From Miltoncostaea sp963823515 (lineage in GTDB: Bacteria > Actinomycetota > Thermoleophilia > Miltoncostaeales > Miltoncostaeaceae), in contig CAWGMB010000019.1 in assembly GCA_963823515.1 (NCBI GenBank), positions 558,001 to 622,000 of the forward strand: a stretch of DNA of 64,000 bases. Direction: 5' to 3'. Position numbers and translations under genes: made by a program. Numbering within the stretch: position 1 is the first letter of the stretch; each line of letters begins with the position of its first letter. The notes under the pieces were generated by a model. The model worked only from the letters and a program-made list of their open reading frames with translations, was not told the DNA's origin and did no database searches. Shown in pieces: positions 51,298 to 59,068 of this stretch.

Positions 51298-51660
51298 ATG
51301 GTGAACCCGCCGCATTCCAGCCGCGCCGACCGCGAGGCCCGGCGCGCCCTCCTCGAGGAGGCGCTCTCCGAGCTGCCCGCCGCGACCGACCCCGAGCGGG
51401 CGGCGGCCGAGGTGATGCGTGCCCTCGACTCGTACATCGAGTCGACCGGCGGCGGCACCGCGCTCTCCCCGCGCGAGGCCCCCGTGACCGACTTCGCGCG
51501 TCAGGAGGCGCGCGAGACGCGCTGGGCCATGTGGCTCGTGATCGGCGGCGCGGCGCTGGGCACCGCCGTCGTGGCGGTGGCCCTTTCCGGGGGCTGGCCG
51601 GCGCTGATCGCGATCATCGCGATCTGGGTCATCGCGCTCGCGGCCCTGGTCTCGACCTAG
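51298..51660 (+). CDS. Small membrane protein of unknown function
   Basis: This 120-aa protein has a charged N-terminal helix region (ADREARRALLEEALSELPAA, AAEVMRALDSYIES), then two adjacent membrane helices (MWLVIGGAALGTAVVAVAL and LIAIIAIWVIALAALVS). I do not recognise the family. It is divergent from purD, and its stop overlaps the convergent carbonic anhydrase by 4 bp. A -10-like TACTCT lies about 11 bp before the ATG. Confidence 0.7.
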   Translation: MVNPPHSSRADREARRALLEEALSELPAATDPERAAAEVMRALDSYIESTGGGTALSPREAPVTDFARQEARETRWAMWLVIGGAALGTAVVAVALSGGWPALIAIIAIWVIALAALVST

Positions 51661-52166
51661 GGCGCCAGGGGCGGGGACGGCTCGCGCAGCTCGCCGGTGT
51701 CGACGTCGTAGACGAAGCCGCGCACCTGATCCCGGTGCGGGATGAAGGGCGAGCTGCGGATCCGCCGGATCGACTGGCGCACGTTCTCGTCGAGGTCGGT
51801 GAACGACTCGATGGCGAAGCTCGGGGCCATCCCGCTGAGCGCCTGCAGCTCGGCGCGGAAGCCGTCGTCGGTCACCTTCTCCATCCCGCAGTCGGTGTGG
51901 TGGATCAGGAGGATCTCGCGCGTTCCCAGCCGCAGCTGCGACACGGCCAGCGAGCGGATCATGTCGTCGGTTATGACGCCGCCCGCGTTGCGCAGCACGT
52001 GCGCCTCTCCCTGGTCGAGGCCGAGCGCGGCGAAGACGTCGAGGCGCGAGTCCATGCAGGCGACCACCGCCAGCTTCCTCCGCGGCCGGATGTCGAGGTG
52101 CTCACGGCGCGCGAAGCGCTCGGCGAAGCCCCGGTTGTTGGCGAGGAGCTCGTCGGTCACGCCCAT
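51657..52166 (-). CDS. Beta-class carbonic anhydrase
   Basis: This 169-aa cytoplasmic enzyme interconverts CO2 and bicarbonate. AVVACMDSRLDVF supplies the first zinc Cys and the Asp-Arg dyad. LIHHTDCGMEKV supplies the His and second Cys in HxxC. VLRNAGGVITDDMIRSL is the conserved middle. It is short, as in the actinobacterial subgroup like Rv1284. The longer frame upstream is not used because MGVTDELLANNRGF at 52166 is the typical start. Confidence 0.92.
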   Translation of the reverse strand: MGVTDELLANNRGFAERFARREHLDIRPRRKLAVVACMDSRLDVFAALGLDQGEAHVLRNAGGVITDDMIRSLAVSQLRLGTREILLIHHTDCGMEKVTDDGFRAELQALSGMAPSFAIESFTDLDENVRQSIRRIRSSPFIPHRDQVRGFVYDVDTGELREPSPPLAP

Positions 52167-52265
52167 GGAGACGATCCTACGGATCGCGCGGTCAGGACCA
52201 CAGCATCGCCACCAGTTGCCGCGCGATCGTCTCCGGGTCGGGCGGGCATCCGGGGATGCGCACGT

Positions 52266-52289
52266 CGCGCCGCCCGGGAGGGCGGCGCG
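52266..52289. terminator. Perfect 10-bp hairpin in the gap between carbonic anhydrase and HD-GYP genes
   Basis: 52266-52275 pairs with 52280-52289 around GGGA. It sits 100 bp upstream of the carbonic anhydrase start and just before a short relic-like frame on the minus strand. No T-run is present. It may be an orphan terminator left by a lost gene. Confidence 0.4.
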
Positions 52290-52428
52290 CAGGCGACTCC
52301 CGCGGCCGTGGGGATCGCGCTGCGCATCGACCGGATGCGCCGCCGCGAGGCCCGTCCCGCACCCCCCGCGGAAATTTCTCCGATGTAGATCCGACGTTTC
52401 GAGCCCGGAGCGGGTCTTACACGTCGAG

Positions 52429-53097
52429 ATGATCGACTGGTTCCCCCCGCCGACCTCCTCCGACCCCGCCAAGGCGCTGCTCCTCTGGCAGGGCGGGATC
52501 ACGATGCGCCGCGTCGCCCGGTCGATCGATGACCGCGACCCGGCCACGGCGGGCCACTCGGACCGCGTCGCCCGGATGGCGGAGATGATCGCCCGCGAGC
52601 TCCGCTGGAGTCGTCGCTCGATCGAGCGCATCCGCGAGACCGGGGCGATCCACGACATCGGCAAGGTCTGCATCCCCGAGTCGATCCTCCTGACGCCCGG
52701 GACGCTCTCGCCCGACGAGTACGAGATCGTCAAGACCCACGCGGTCCTCGGCGCCGAGATCGCCGCCACCGTCCTCGGCCGGCGTCAGGTCGCCTGGATC
52801 CGCCACCATCACGAGCGCTGGGACGGCGGCGGCTACCCCGACCGCCTGGCCGCCGAGGAGATCCCCGAGGGGGCGGCCGTCCTCGCCCTGGCCGACGCCT
52901 GGGACGCGATGACCAGCCGCTCCTGGTCGCGGGCCGCGCTCACTCGCGCCGAGGCGCTGGAGGAGTGCGAGCGCGAGTCCGGGCGGCAGTTCGCGCCCTG
53001 GGCGGTCGCGGCACTGCAGCGGGCCGTCGCCGGTCGCATCGACCTCGCCGTCCCGGCGCCCCGGCCGGGCGTGCTCCGCCTGATCTCGGCGGCCTGA
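52429..53097 (+). CDS. HD-GYP domain protein (probable cyclic-di-GMP phosphodiesterase)
   Basis: This 222-aa protein consists almost entirely of an HD-GYP domain. AIHDIGKVCIPESILLTPG holds the HD metal pair. WIRHHHERWDGGGYPDRLA holds the GGYP signature, here RWDGGGYP. LALADAWDAMTS holds the downstream Asp. DRDPATAGHSDRVARMA holds the N-terminal His. No sensor domain or membrane segment is present, so its input must come from a partner. The likely reaction is hydrolysis of cyclic-di-GMP. Confidence 0.88.
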   Translation: MIDWFPPPTSSDPAKALLLWQGGITMRRVARSIDDRDPATAGHSDRVARMAEMIARELRWSRRSIERIRETGAIHDIGKVCIPESILLTPGTLSPDEYEIVKTHAVLGAEIAATVLGRRQVAWIRHHHERWDGGGYPDRLAAEEIPEGAAVLALADAWDAMTSRSWSRAALTRAEALEECERESGRQFAPWAVAALQRAVAGRIDLAVPAPRPGVLRLISAA

Positions 53098-53117
53098 ACC
53101 GACGATCAGTGGGCCCC

Positions 53118-53135
53118 CGGCCGTTCGTACGGCCG
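53118..53135 (+). terminator. Hairpin after the HD-GYP gene
   Basis: CGGCCGT at 53118-53124 pairs with ACGGCCG at 53129-53135 around TCGT, 20 bp past the stop. It partly overlaps the palindrome TACGGCCGTA, so it could instead be an operator for the sigma gene downstream. Confidence 0.45.
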
Positions 53136-53202
53136 TATGAGGGGTCTTTCGCGAACGGTCGCCAGGGGCGGGAGCTTTTGCGAGCTTCTGGCCGACGACG
53201 GT

Positions 53203-53231
53203 CTGACGTGGTTCTGCAACTGGGATATAAG
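53203..53231 (+). promoter_or_regulatory. Promoter of the fused sigma factor gene
   Basis: CTGACG (53203-53208), a 17-bp spacer and TATAAG (53226-53231) form one of the best housekeeping-type promoters in the window (-35 TTGACA 4 of 6, -10 TATAAT 5 of 6). The predicted start near 53238 is downstream of the only in-frame ATG (53137) and upstream of the CTG at 53263. Confidence 0.6.
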
Positions 53232-53251
53232 CGGGGCCCCCGTCTCGCCTT

Positions 53252-53256
53252 GGAGG
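53252..53256 (+). promoter_or_regulatory. Shine-Dalgarno GGAGG that decides the CTG start of the sigma gene
   Basis: GGAGG at 53252-53256 lies 6 nt before CTG 53263 and within about 15 nt of the predicted transcription start. No ATG, GTG or TTG in frame follows before the conserved sigma region 2. Confidence 0.6.
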
Positions 53257-53262
53257 CCCGAG

Positions 53263-55434
53263 CTGACCACATCGGTCCCCGCCGGATCGCGCTCCACGGA
53301 CCTCCGGTCCGGAGTCGGGTCGCTCGGCGTCCTCGGCGACGCCGCGCTGGCCGACCTCGTCGCGTCCGGGGACGAGCGCGCCTTCGAGGTGCTCTACGAA
53401 CGCCACCGGGCGGAGATCTTCCGCTACTGCCGCGCCCTGGTGCGCCACCCGCAGGACGCGGAGGAGGCGTTCCAGCTGACGATGCTCGCGGCCTACCGGG
53501 CGCTGTCGTCCGGCGGCCGCTCCTTCCGGACGCTGCGGCCGTGGCTCTTCCGCGTCGCGCACAACGAGTGCATGGACCTCCTGCGCACGCGACCGCGCAC
53601 GGAGGAGCTGACCGATCGCGACGACCCGGTCGCCGGTGCGGTGCACGAGAGCGTCGAGGTGCGCGAGCGGATGCGCGAGCTGCGCGCCGACATCGCCGCG
53701 CTGCCGATGCGCCAGCGCTCGGCCCTGGTGCTCCACGAGATGAGCGGCCTCTCCCACGCGGCCGTCGGCGAGGCGCTCGGCACCACGGCCGCGGACGCAC
53801 GCCACCTCCTGCACGAGGCCCGGGTGTCGCTTGCGGCCTTCGGGCTCGGCCGCGACCTCGACTGCCGGCAGGTGCGGGGCACGATCGCCGACGGCGACCG
53901 GCGGGCCTTGCGCGCGCGCACCCTGAAGGCCCATCTGCGCGGATGCGAGGGCTGCACGGCGTTCGCCGAGGCGCAGGAGGAGCGCCGCCGCCGCATCGGT
54001 GCCTTCTTCCCCGTGCTGCCGGCGATCGCCGCAGCCAGGATCCTCGAGAGCGTCCTCGGCGACCGCGTCGCGGCCCGGGCCACCGCGGGGGCCCTCGGCG
54101 CGGGCGGCGTCGCCGTGGCCTCCGGCGGACCGGGCGGGTCGGGCGGCTCCGGGGCGGGAGCAGGAGGGGCGGGCGCCGGGGCCGGCACGGCGGGCCTCGG
54201 CGCGATGGCGGTCGGAGGCCTCGTCGCGGCCGGCGCCGTCGCCGTCGGCGTGGTCGCCACCGTCGCCGTCACGGTGAGCGGTGTGGGCCCGTTCGCGTCC
54301 GGGTCGTCGCCTCAGGGCGACGCTGCGGACCAGGCTGACGCGTCGTCCCCGTCCCCACCCCCGACGTCGCCGTCCGCCCCGGCCGGCGCGAGCGCGTCGC
54401 CCGCCGCCGGCGCCCAGCCGGGCGCGGGTGCCAAGCCGGAGCCGATCCCGTCCCTCGACGCGGTGTACGCGCCCGCCTCGGTCGCGGGCACCCCGACCGC
54501 CACCACCGATCCGGCCTCAGGCCCGGCTCCCGCGCCCGGCGGCCCGGGCCCCGCGCCGCCCAAGCGCTCCCCCGCCGATCCGGCCCCGGCCCCGGCCGAC
54601 CCCGCCCCGGTTCCCGCCGATCCCCCGCCGCCGGCGACCATCCCGCCCCCCGCCGCACCGGCGTCGGCCGGATCGGCGACCGGCGACCCGGCGCCCGTGA
54701 CGCCCGCGCCCCCCGTCGTGCCGCCCGCCGACCAGGAGCCCGCCGAGCAGCCGGTCGTGATCCCTCCGGTGGACCCGCCCCCCGTCGTCGATCCACCCCC
54801 GCCCGCCGGCCCGCCCCCGCCCGTCGATCCACCCCCGCCCGCCGATCCGCCCCCCGTCGTCGATCCACCCCCGCCCGTCGATCCGCCCCCCGTCGTCGAT
54901 CCACCCCCGGACGCCGACCCGCCCGTCGACCCGCCCCCGGTCGTCAACCCGCCCCCCGTCGTCGAGCCGCCGCCCGCCGGCGACGGGACCTGTCCCGACG
55001 GCTATATCCCGGTGGTCATCGGCACCGGCAGCGCCGGGAACCCGGAAGTGCGCTTCTGCCGTCGCATCACGCCGAACCTCCCGGACGTCGTGATCGACCG
55101 CAGCCCGGCCGCCGGGCCCACCGACACGCAGGCCCAGCCCGCTGCCGGCCGGCAGGGCACCGGGGCCTCCCAGGCCGGCGCTCAGGCGAGCGCCCCGGGT
55201 GTCGGCCCCGCCCCGGAGCCGATCGCGACGACCACGTCGCTCTCGGCGGTCATCGAGCCCGCGCCGCCGCCGCACGCTCCAAAGCCCGAACCGTCGCCCG
55301 CTCCGGCGCCGCCCGACCCGGTGCCGGTGCCCGACCCGGTGCCGGTGCCTGACGCCGAGCCGGTCACCGAGGCCCCCGCACCCGCCCCGGTCCCAGCGGT
55401 CGCCGAGATCACCCCGGAGGCCGTTCCCGGCTGA
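53263..55434 (+). CDS. ECF sigma factor fused to zinc-finger anti-sigma-like segment, membrane helix and long proline-rich extracellular part
   Basis: This protein is about 723 aa from the CTG start. Region 2 is at about 25-95 (LVASGDERAFEVLYERHRAE, DAEEAFQLTMLAAYRAL, WLFRVAHNECMD). Region 4 is at about 135-190 (ADIAALPMRQRSALVLHEMS, LSHAAVGEALGTT). DCRQVRGTI then KAHLRGCEGC has the Cys and HxxxCxxC pattern of anti-sigma zinc fingers. A Gly/Ala-rich stretch and a membrane helix (AVGGLVAAGAVAVGVVATVA) follow near 320-345. The rest is Pro/Ala/Asp-rich, with DPPPVV-type repeats, one TCPDGYIPVV...RFCRR Cys pair, and a Pro-rich end. A one-chain sensor is implied: the sigma domains would be inside and the Pro-rich part outside. 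Confidence 0.8.
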   Translation: MTTSVPAGSRSTDLRSGVGSLGVLGDAALADLVASGDERAFEVLYERHRAEIFRYCRALVRHPQDAEEAFQLTMLAAYRALSSGGRSFRTLRPWLFRVAHNECMDLLRTRPRTEELTDRDDPVAGAVHESVEVRERMRELRADIAALPMRQRSALVLHEMSGLSHAAVGEALGTTAADARHLLHEARVSLAAFGLGRDLDCRQVRGTIADGDRRALRARTLKAHLRGCEGCTAFAEAQEERRRRIGAFFPVLPAIAAARILESVLGDRVAARATAGALGAGGVAVASGGPGGSGGSGAGAGGAGAGAGTAGLGAMAVGGLVAAGAVAVGVVATVAVTVSGVGPFASGSSPQGDAADQADASSPSPPPTSPSAPAGASASPAAGAQPGAGAKPEPIPSLDAVYAPASVAGTPTATTDPASGPAPAPGGPGPAPPKRSPADPAPAPADPAPVPADPPPPATIPPPAAPASAGSATGDPAPVTPAPPVVPPADQEPAEQPVVIPPVDPPPVVDPPPPAGPPPPVDPPPPADPPPVVDPPPPVDPPPVVDPPPDADPPVDPPPVVNPPPVVEPPPAGDGTCPDGYIPVVIGTGSAGNPEVRFCRRITPNLPDVVIDRSPAAGPTDTQAQPAAGRQGTGASQAGAQASAPGVGPAPEPIATTTSLSAVIEPAPPPHAPKPEPSPAPAPPDPVPVPDPVPVPDAEPVTEAPAPAPVPAVAEITPEAVPG
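54765..54975 (+). repeat. Proline-rich tandem repeat (DPPPVV / DPPPP units)
   Basis: About twelve short units of the type DPPPVV, DPPPPA, DPPPPV and NPPPVV are coded by near-identical 15-18-bp DNA repeats rich in GATCCACCCCCG and GTCGTC. It lies in the extracellular part of the sigma-fusion protein and would form a stiff polyproline-like stalk. Repeat number probably varies between strains. Confidence 0.8.
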
Positions 55435-55452
55435 TCCGCCCCGTGGGGAGCG

Positions 55453-56736
55453 TCAGATCTCGACCTGGTCGATCACCTGGTGGCGGCCCTGGCCGGTGCC
55501 GATCAGCGTGATCGGCACATCCACCGCCGTGGCGATGGCGTCGACGTACTCGCGGGCGACGCGGGGCAGGTCCTCCAGGGTGCGGGCCTCCGAGAGGTCC
55601 TCGTCCCATCCGGGCATCTCCTCGAACTCGGGGGTGCAGCCGTGGAAGACCGTCTGGTGGTACGGGAAGTCGGTCAGGCGGTTGCCCTCGCGGTCGCGGT
55701 AGGCGACACAGAGCTTCACCCGATCGAAGCCGGAGAGGACGTCGAGCTTGGTCAGGGCCAGCTGGGTCATGCCCGACAGGCGGGCGGCGTAGCGCAGCGC
55801 CACCAGGTCGAGCCATCCGCAGCGGCGCTGGCGCCCGGTGGTGGTCCCGAACTCGTTGCCGCGCTCGAGCATCCGCTGCCCGTCGGCGTCGCCGAGCTCA
55901 CTCGGGAACGGGCCCTCGCCCACCCGGGTGACGTACGCCTTGGTCACGCCGAGGACCCGGTCGATGCGGGTCGGGCCGATGCCGGTACCGGTGCAGGCCG
56001 CGCCCGCCACCGGGTTCGACGACGTCACGAACGGATACGTCCCGTGGTCGATGTCGAGCATCGTCCCCTGGGCGCCTTCGAACAGCACCGTCTTCCCGTC
56101 GCGCAGCGCGGCGTCGATGATCAGCGCCGTGTCCGCGATGAACGGCCGCAGGCGCTCGGCGTGCTCGAGCAGGTCGGTGGCCACGGCCTCGGGCTCGAGG
56201 CGCGGCAGCTCGTAGAGCTTCTCCAGGATCTCGTTCTTCGCCTCGAGGGCGATCTCGAGCTTGCGCACCAGGATCTTCGGGTCGAGGAGGTCCTGGACGC
56301 GGATGCCGACCCGGGCGGCCTTGTCCTGGTAGCAGGGGCCTATCCCGCGACGGGTCGTGCCGATCGAGAACTTGCCCAGGCGCATCTCGGCCGCACCGTC
56401 GAGCATCACGTGATACGGCATGATCAGGTGCGCGTTGCCGCTGATGCGCAGGGTGTCGAGCGAGATGCCGCGCTCCTCGAGCCCGCTGATCTCATGGCAG
56501 AGGTGCCCGGGGTCCACCACCGTGCCGTTGCCGATGACGCAGAGCGTGCCCGGGTAGAGGATCCCCGACGGCACGAGGTTCAGCTTGTAGACCTCGTCGC
56601 CGGCCACGATCGTGTGGCCCGCGTTGTTGCCGCCCTGGTAGCGCGCGACCACGTCGCTGCGCTCGGCCAGCAGGTCGACGACCTTGCCCTTGCCCTCATC
56701 GCCCCACTGGGCGCCGATCACTACTGTCGCCGGCAC
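55453..56736 (-). CDS. purA: Adenylosuccinate synthetase
   Basis: This 427-aa enzyme joins IMP and aspartate with GTP, the first step to AMP. VIGAQWGDEGKGKVVD (P-loop), GNNAGHTI (His), TTRRGIGPCYQDKAAR, and QGTMLDIDHGTYPFVTSSNP are diagnostic. The start is GTG. It abuts the dnaB stop, so purA is the last gene of the rpsF operon. This dnaB-purA linkage is common in Gram-positive bacteria. Confidence 0.97.
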   Translation of the reverse strand: MPATVVIGAQWGDEGKGKVVDLLAERSDVVARYQGGNNAGHTIVAGDEVYKLNLVPSGILYPGTLCVIGNGTVVDPGHLCHEISGLEERGISLDTLRISGNAHLIMPYHVMLDGAAEMRLGKFSIGTTRRGIGPCYQDKAARVGIRVQDLLDPKILVRKLEIALEAKNEILEKLYELPRLEPEAVATDLLEHAERLRPFIADTALIIDAALRDGKTVLFEGAQGTMLDIDHGTYPFVTSSNPVAGAACTGTGIGPTRIDRVLGVTKAYVTRVGEGPFPSELGDADGQRMLERGNEFGTTTGRQRRCGWLDLVALRYAARLSGMTQLALTKLDVLSGFDRVKLCVAYRDREGNRLTDFPYHQTVFHGCTPEFEEMPGWDEDLSEARTLEDLPRVAREYVDAIATAVDVPITLIGTGQGRHQVIDQVEI

Positions 56737-58073
56737 TACGAGCCCTCTCTGGCGAGGTTGTCGAACTTGGCGTACGAACCGCGGAACGTGAGCTTCACCC
56801 GGTCGGTGGGCCCGTGGCGGTTCTTGGCGACGAGCACCTCGGCAACGCCCTTCTCCTCGGAGTTGTCCGGGTTGTAGTAGTCGTCGCGGTAGATCATCAG
56901 GACGAGGTCGGCGTCCTGCTCGATCGCTCCCGACTCGCGAAGGTCCGACAGCATCGGGCGCTTGTCGTTGCGGGCGTCGGGGGAGCGGTTGAGCTGCGAG
57001 ACGCAGATGATCGGGACCTCCAGGTCGCGCGCGAGCATCTTCAGGTTCCGCGAGATGCTCGAGATCTCCTGGACCCGGTTCTCGTCCTTGCGGCCGCGGT
57101 TGCCCTCCATCAGCTGGATGTAGTCCACCACCAGCAGGTCGAGGCCGTCGCGGCTCTTCAGGCGCCGGGTCTTCGTGCGCATCTCGCCGACGGTCACGCC
57201 CTCGGAGTCGTCGATGTAGAGGCGGGCGGCCGAGAGGCGGTCGGCGGCGCGGCCGATGCGCGACCAGTCCTCGGGCGCCAGCCGCCCGGCGCGGATGCGG
57301 CCGGCGTCGACCACCGCGGTCGACGACAGCAGGCGCTGGATCAGCTCGTCGCCGCTCATCTCGAGGCTGAACACGGCGACCGACAGGTTCTGCACCAGGG
57401 CGGCGTGCTCGGCGATGCCGAGGGCGAGCGCCGTCTTGCCCATCGACGGACGGGCGGCGACGACGATCATGTTGCCGGCCTGCAGCCCGCCGACGACCCG
57501 GTCGAGGTCGATGAAGCCCGTGCCGACCCCGACGACCCCGCCGCCGCTCTCCTCGGCCGCGGTGAGGCGCTCGATGCCCTTGATGACCAGCTCGTGGGCA
57601 CGGGTGAAGTCGCCCCGCACGCCCTTCTGGGAGAGGCCGTAGACGAGCGTCTCGGCGTCCTGCAGCATCACCGTGGTCTCGCCCTCGCGCTGGACGACCA
57701 TCTTCTCGATCTGCTGGCCCACCTGGAGCAGCCGGCGCTGGGTGGCGGCATCGCGGACCATCTCGGCGTAGGTCTTGTAGCTCGCGGCGATGAAGGGGCT
57801 CTCCATCAGGTCGAGCACCGATCCGCGTCCGCCGGCCGCGTCGAGGTCGCCGTTCTTGGTCAGCTGCTCGAGGACGGTGATCGGCTCCACCGGCTCGCCC
57901 ACCGAGAACAGGTCGACGATCGCCCGGTAGACCGCTCGGTGCCCCTCGCGGTAGAAGTCGTCCTCGTCAACCATGCCCTGGGCCTCGGCGACGAAGGCGC
58001 CGGCCTCCATCAGGCTGGCCAGCAGCATCGCCTCGGCCTCGGCGTTCTGGGGTGGTGCGACGCCCTCGGGCAC
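56736..58073 (-). CDS. dnaB: Replicative DNA helicase
   Basis: This 445-aa hexameric fork helicase has an N-terminal domain PPQNAEAEAMLLASLMEAGA and a RecA-like core with VVAARPSMGKTALALGIAEH (Walker A). VVDYIQLMEG is Walker B, and SQLNRSPDAR and GAIEQDADLVLMIYRDDYY follow. No intein interrupts the Walker A or other usual insertion sites. The start is GTG 36 bp after the rplI stop. Confidence 0.97.
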   Translation of the reverse strand: MPEGVAPPQNAEAEAMLLASLMEAGAFVAEAQGMVDEDDFYREGHRAVYRAIVDLFSVGEPVEPITVLEQLTKNGDLDAAGGRGSVLDLMESPFIAASYKTYAEMVRDAATQRRLLQVGQQIEKMVVQREGETTVMLQDAETLVYGLSQKGVRGDFTRAHELVIKGIERLTAAEESGGGVVGVGTGFIDLDRVVGGLQAGNMIVVAARPSMGKTALALGIAEHAALVQNLSVAVFSLEMSGDELIQRLLSSTAVVDAGRIRAGRLAPEDWSRIGRAADRLSAARLYIDDSEGVTVGEMRTKTRRLKSRDGLDLLVVDYIQLMEGNRGRKDENRVQEISSISRNLKMLARDLEVPIICVSQLNRSPDARNDKRPMLSDLRESGAIEQDADLVLMIYRDDYYNPDNSEEKGVAEVLVAKNRHGPTDRVKLTFRGSYAKFDNLAREGS

Positions 58074-58108
58074 GGTCGGGTTCCTCGGCCCCGTGGGGCG
58101 GGTTGAGC

Positions 58109-58561
58109 TCAGTCGATCAGGGGACTGACGATGGTCTTGACCTCCGTCGTCAGTCCGGGGGCGAGCTCGATCGGCACGGAGTACGTGCCGAGGGCGCGGA
58201 TTGCGGGCTCGACCGTGATGTGACGGCGATCGACGCGGATCCCCCGGGCCTCCTCGATGGCCGTGGCCACGTCGGCCGCGGTGATCGAGCCGAACAGGCG
58301 GCCGTCGTCCCCGGCCTTGGCCTTGAGCGTCAGGATCGTGCGGCTGAGCAGGTCGGCGAGCTCCTTCGAGTGCTCCTCGGCCCTCACCTCGGCCACGCGG
58401 CGCTGCTCCTCACGGCGCTGCACCTCCGCGATCTTCGCGGGGGTCGCCACCTCGGCCATGCCCCGCGGCAGGAGGAAGTTGCGCATGTAGCCCCGGGCCA
58501 CGCTCACGACGGCTCCGGCCTCGCCGAGCCCGTCGACCTCAGTCAGAAGGATCGCCTGCAT
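58109..58561 (-). CDS. rplI: 50S ribosomal protein L9
   Basis: This 150-aa protein has the classic N-terminal domain MQAILLTEVDGLGEAGAVV and VARGYMRNFLLPRGMA, a long connecting helix, and a C-terminal RNA-binding domain (GRLFGSITAADVATAI). It starts 18 bp after the ssb stop, the position normally taken by rpsR. Confidence 0.97.
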   Translation of the reverse strand: MQAILLTEVDGLGEAGAVVSVARGYMRNFLLPRGMAEVATPAKIAEVQRREEQRRVAEVRAEEHSKELADLLSRTILTLKAKAGDDGRLFGSITAADVATAIEEARGIRVDRRHITVEPAIRALGTYSVPIELAPGLTTEVKTIVSPLID

Positions 58562-58579
58562 GTCTTCGCCTCGCCTGCC

Positions 58580-59062
58580 TTAGAAGGGGATGTCGTCGTC
58601 GTCGGCCGGGGGCTTCGCCGGCTGCATGTCGCTGCGGTCCACGGGGAGGTCGCCGCCGCCCGCGGGCGCGCGGCTGCCGCTCCACCCACCGCCCTGCTGG
58701 GCCGCCCCGCCCTCGCCGCCACCCTCGCCCCGGCTGTCCAGGAAGAAGACGTCGTTGGCGATCACCTCGACGCTCTGGCGCTTGGTGCCGTCCTGGGCCT
58801 GCCACTCGCGCCAGGACAGGCGCCCGTCGACGCCGATGCGCCGTCCCTTGGCCAGGTAGGTGGAGGCGGTCTCGGCCTGACGGCCGAAGACCGTCACGTC
58901 GAAGTAGTTGGAGCGGTCGCCCCAGTTGCCGGTCTCGTCGCGCGAGCGCGAGGACACCGCCAGCCGCATCGAGCAGATCGGATCCCCGCCACCGGAGTGG
59001 CGCAGCTCGGGATCGCGCGTGAGGCGCCCCACCAGGGTGACGCGGTTCAGGTCAGCGGGCAT
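58580..59062 (-). CDS. ssb: Single-stranded DNA-binding protein
   Basis: This 160-aa protein has an OB fold at residues 1-105 (LNRVTLVGRLTRDPELRHSG, RSNYFDVTVFGRQAE, YLAKGRRIGVDGRLSWREW), a Gly-rich linker and the acidic tip DDDIPF that recruits partner proteins. It lies 6 bp after rpsF. It binds ssDNA in replication and repair. Confidence 0.97.
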   Translation of the reverse strand: MPADLNRVTLVGRLTRDPELRHSGGGDPICSMRLAVSSRSRDETGNWGDRSNYFDVTVFGRQAETASTYLAKGRRIGVDGRLSWREWQAQDGTKRQSVEVIANDVFFLDSRGEGGGEGGAAQQGGGWSGSRAPAGGGDLPVDRSDMQPAKPPADDDDIPF

Positions 59063-59068
59063 CGGCTA

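Noticed and set aside
53137..53262. 42-residue N-terminal extension of the sigma factor from ATG 53137
   Set aside because: The ATG lies upstream of the best promoter and lacks a ribosome site. The extension has no similarity to sigma N-termini.
54269..54947. Gly-rich minus-strand open frames (about 211 aa) opposite the proline repeat
   Set aside because: They are mirror translations of the DPPPVV repeat (GGG/TTGGGS patterns). No ribosome site and no neighbours support them.
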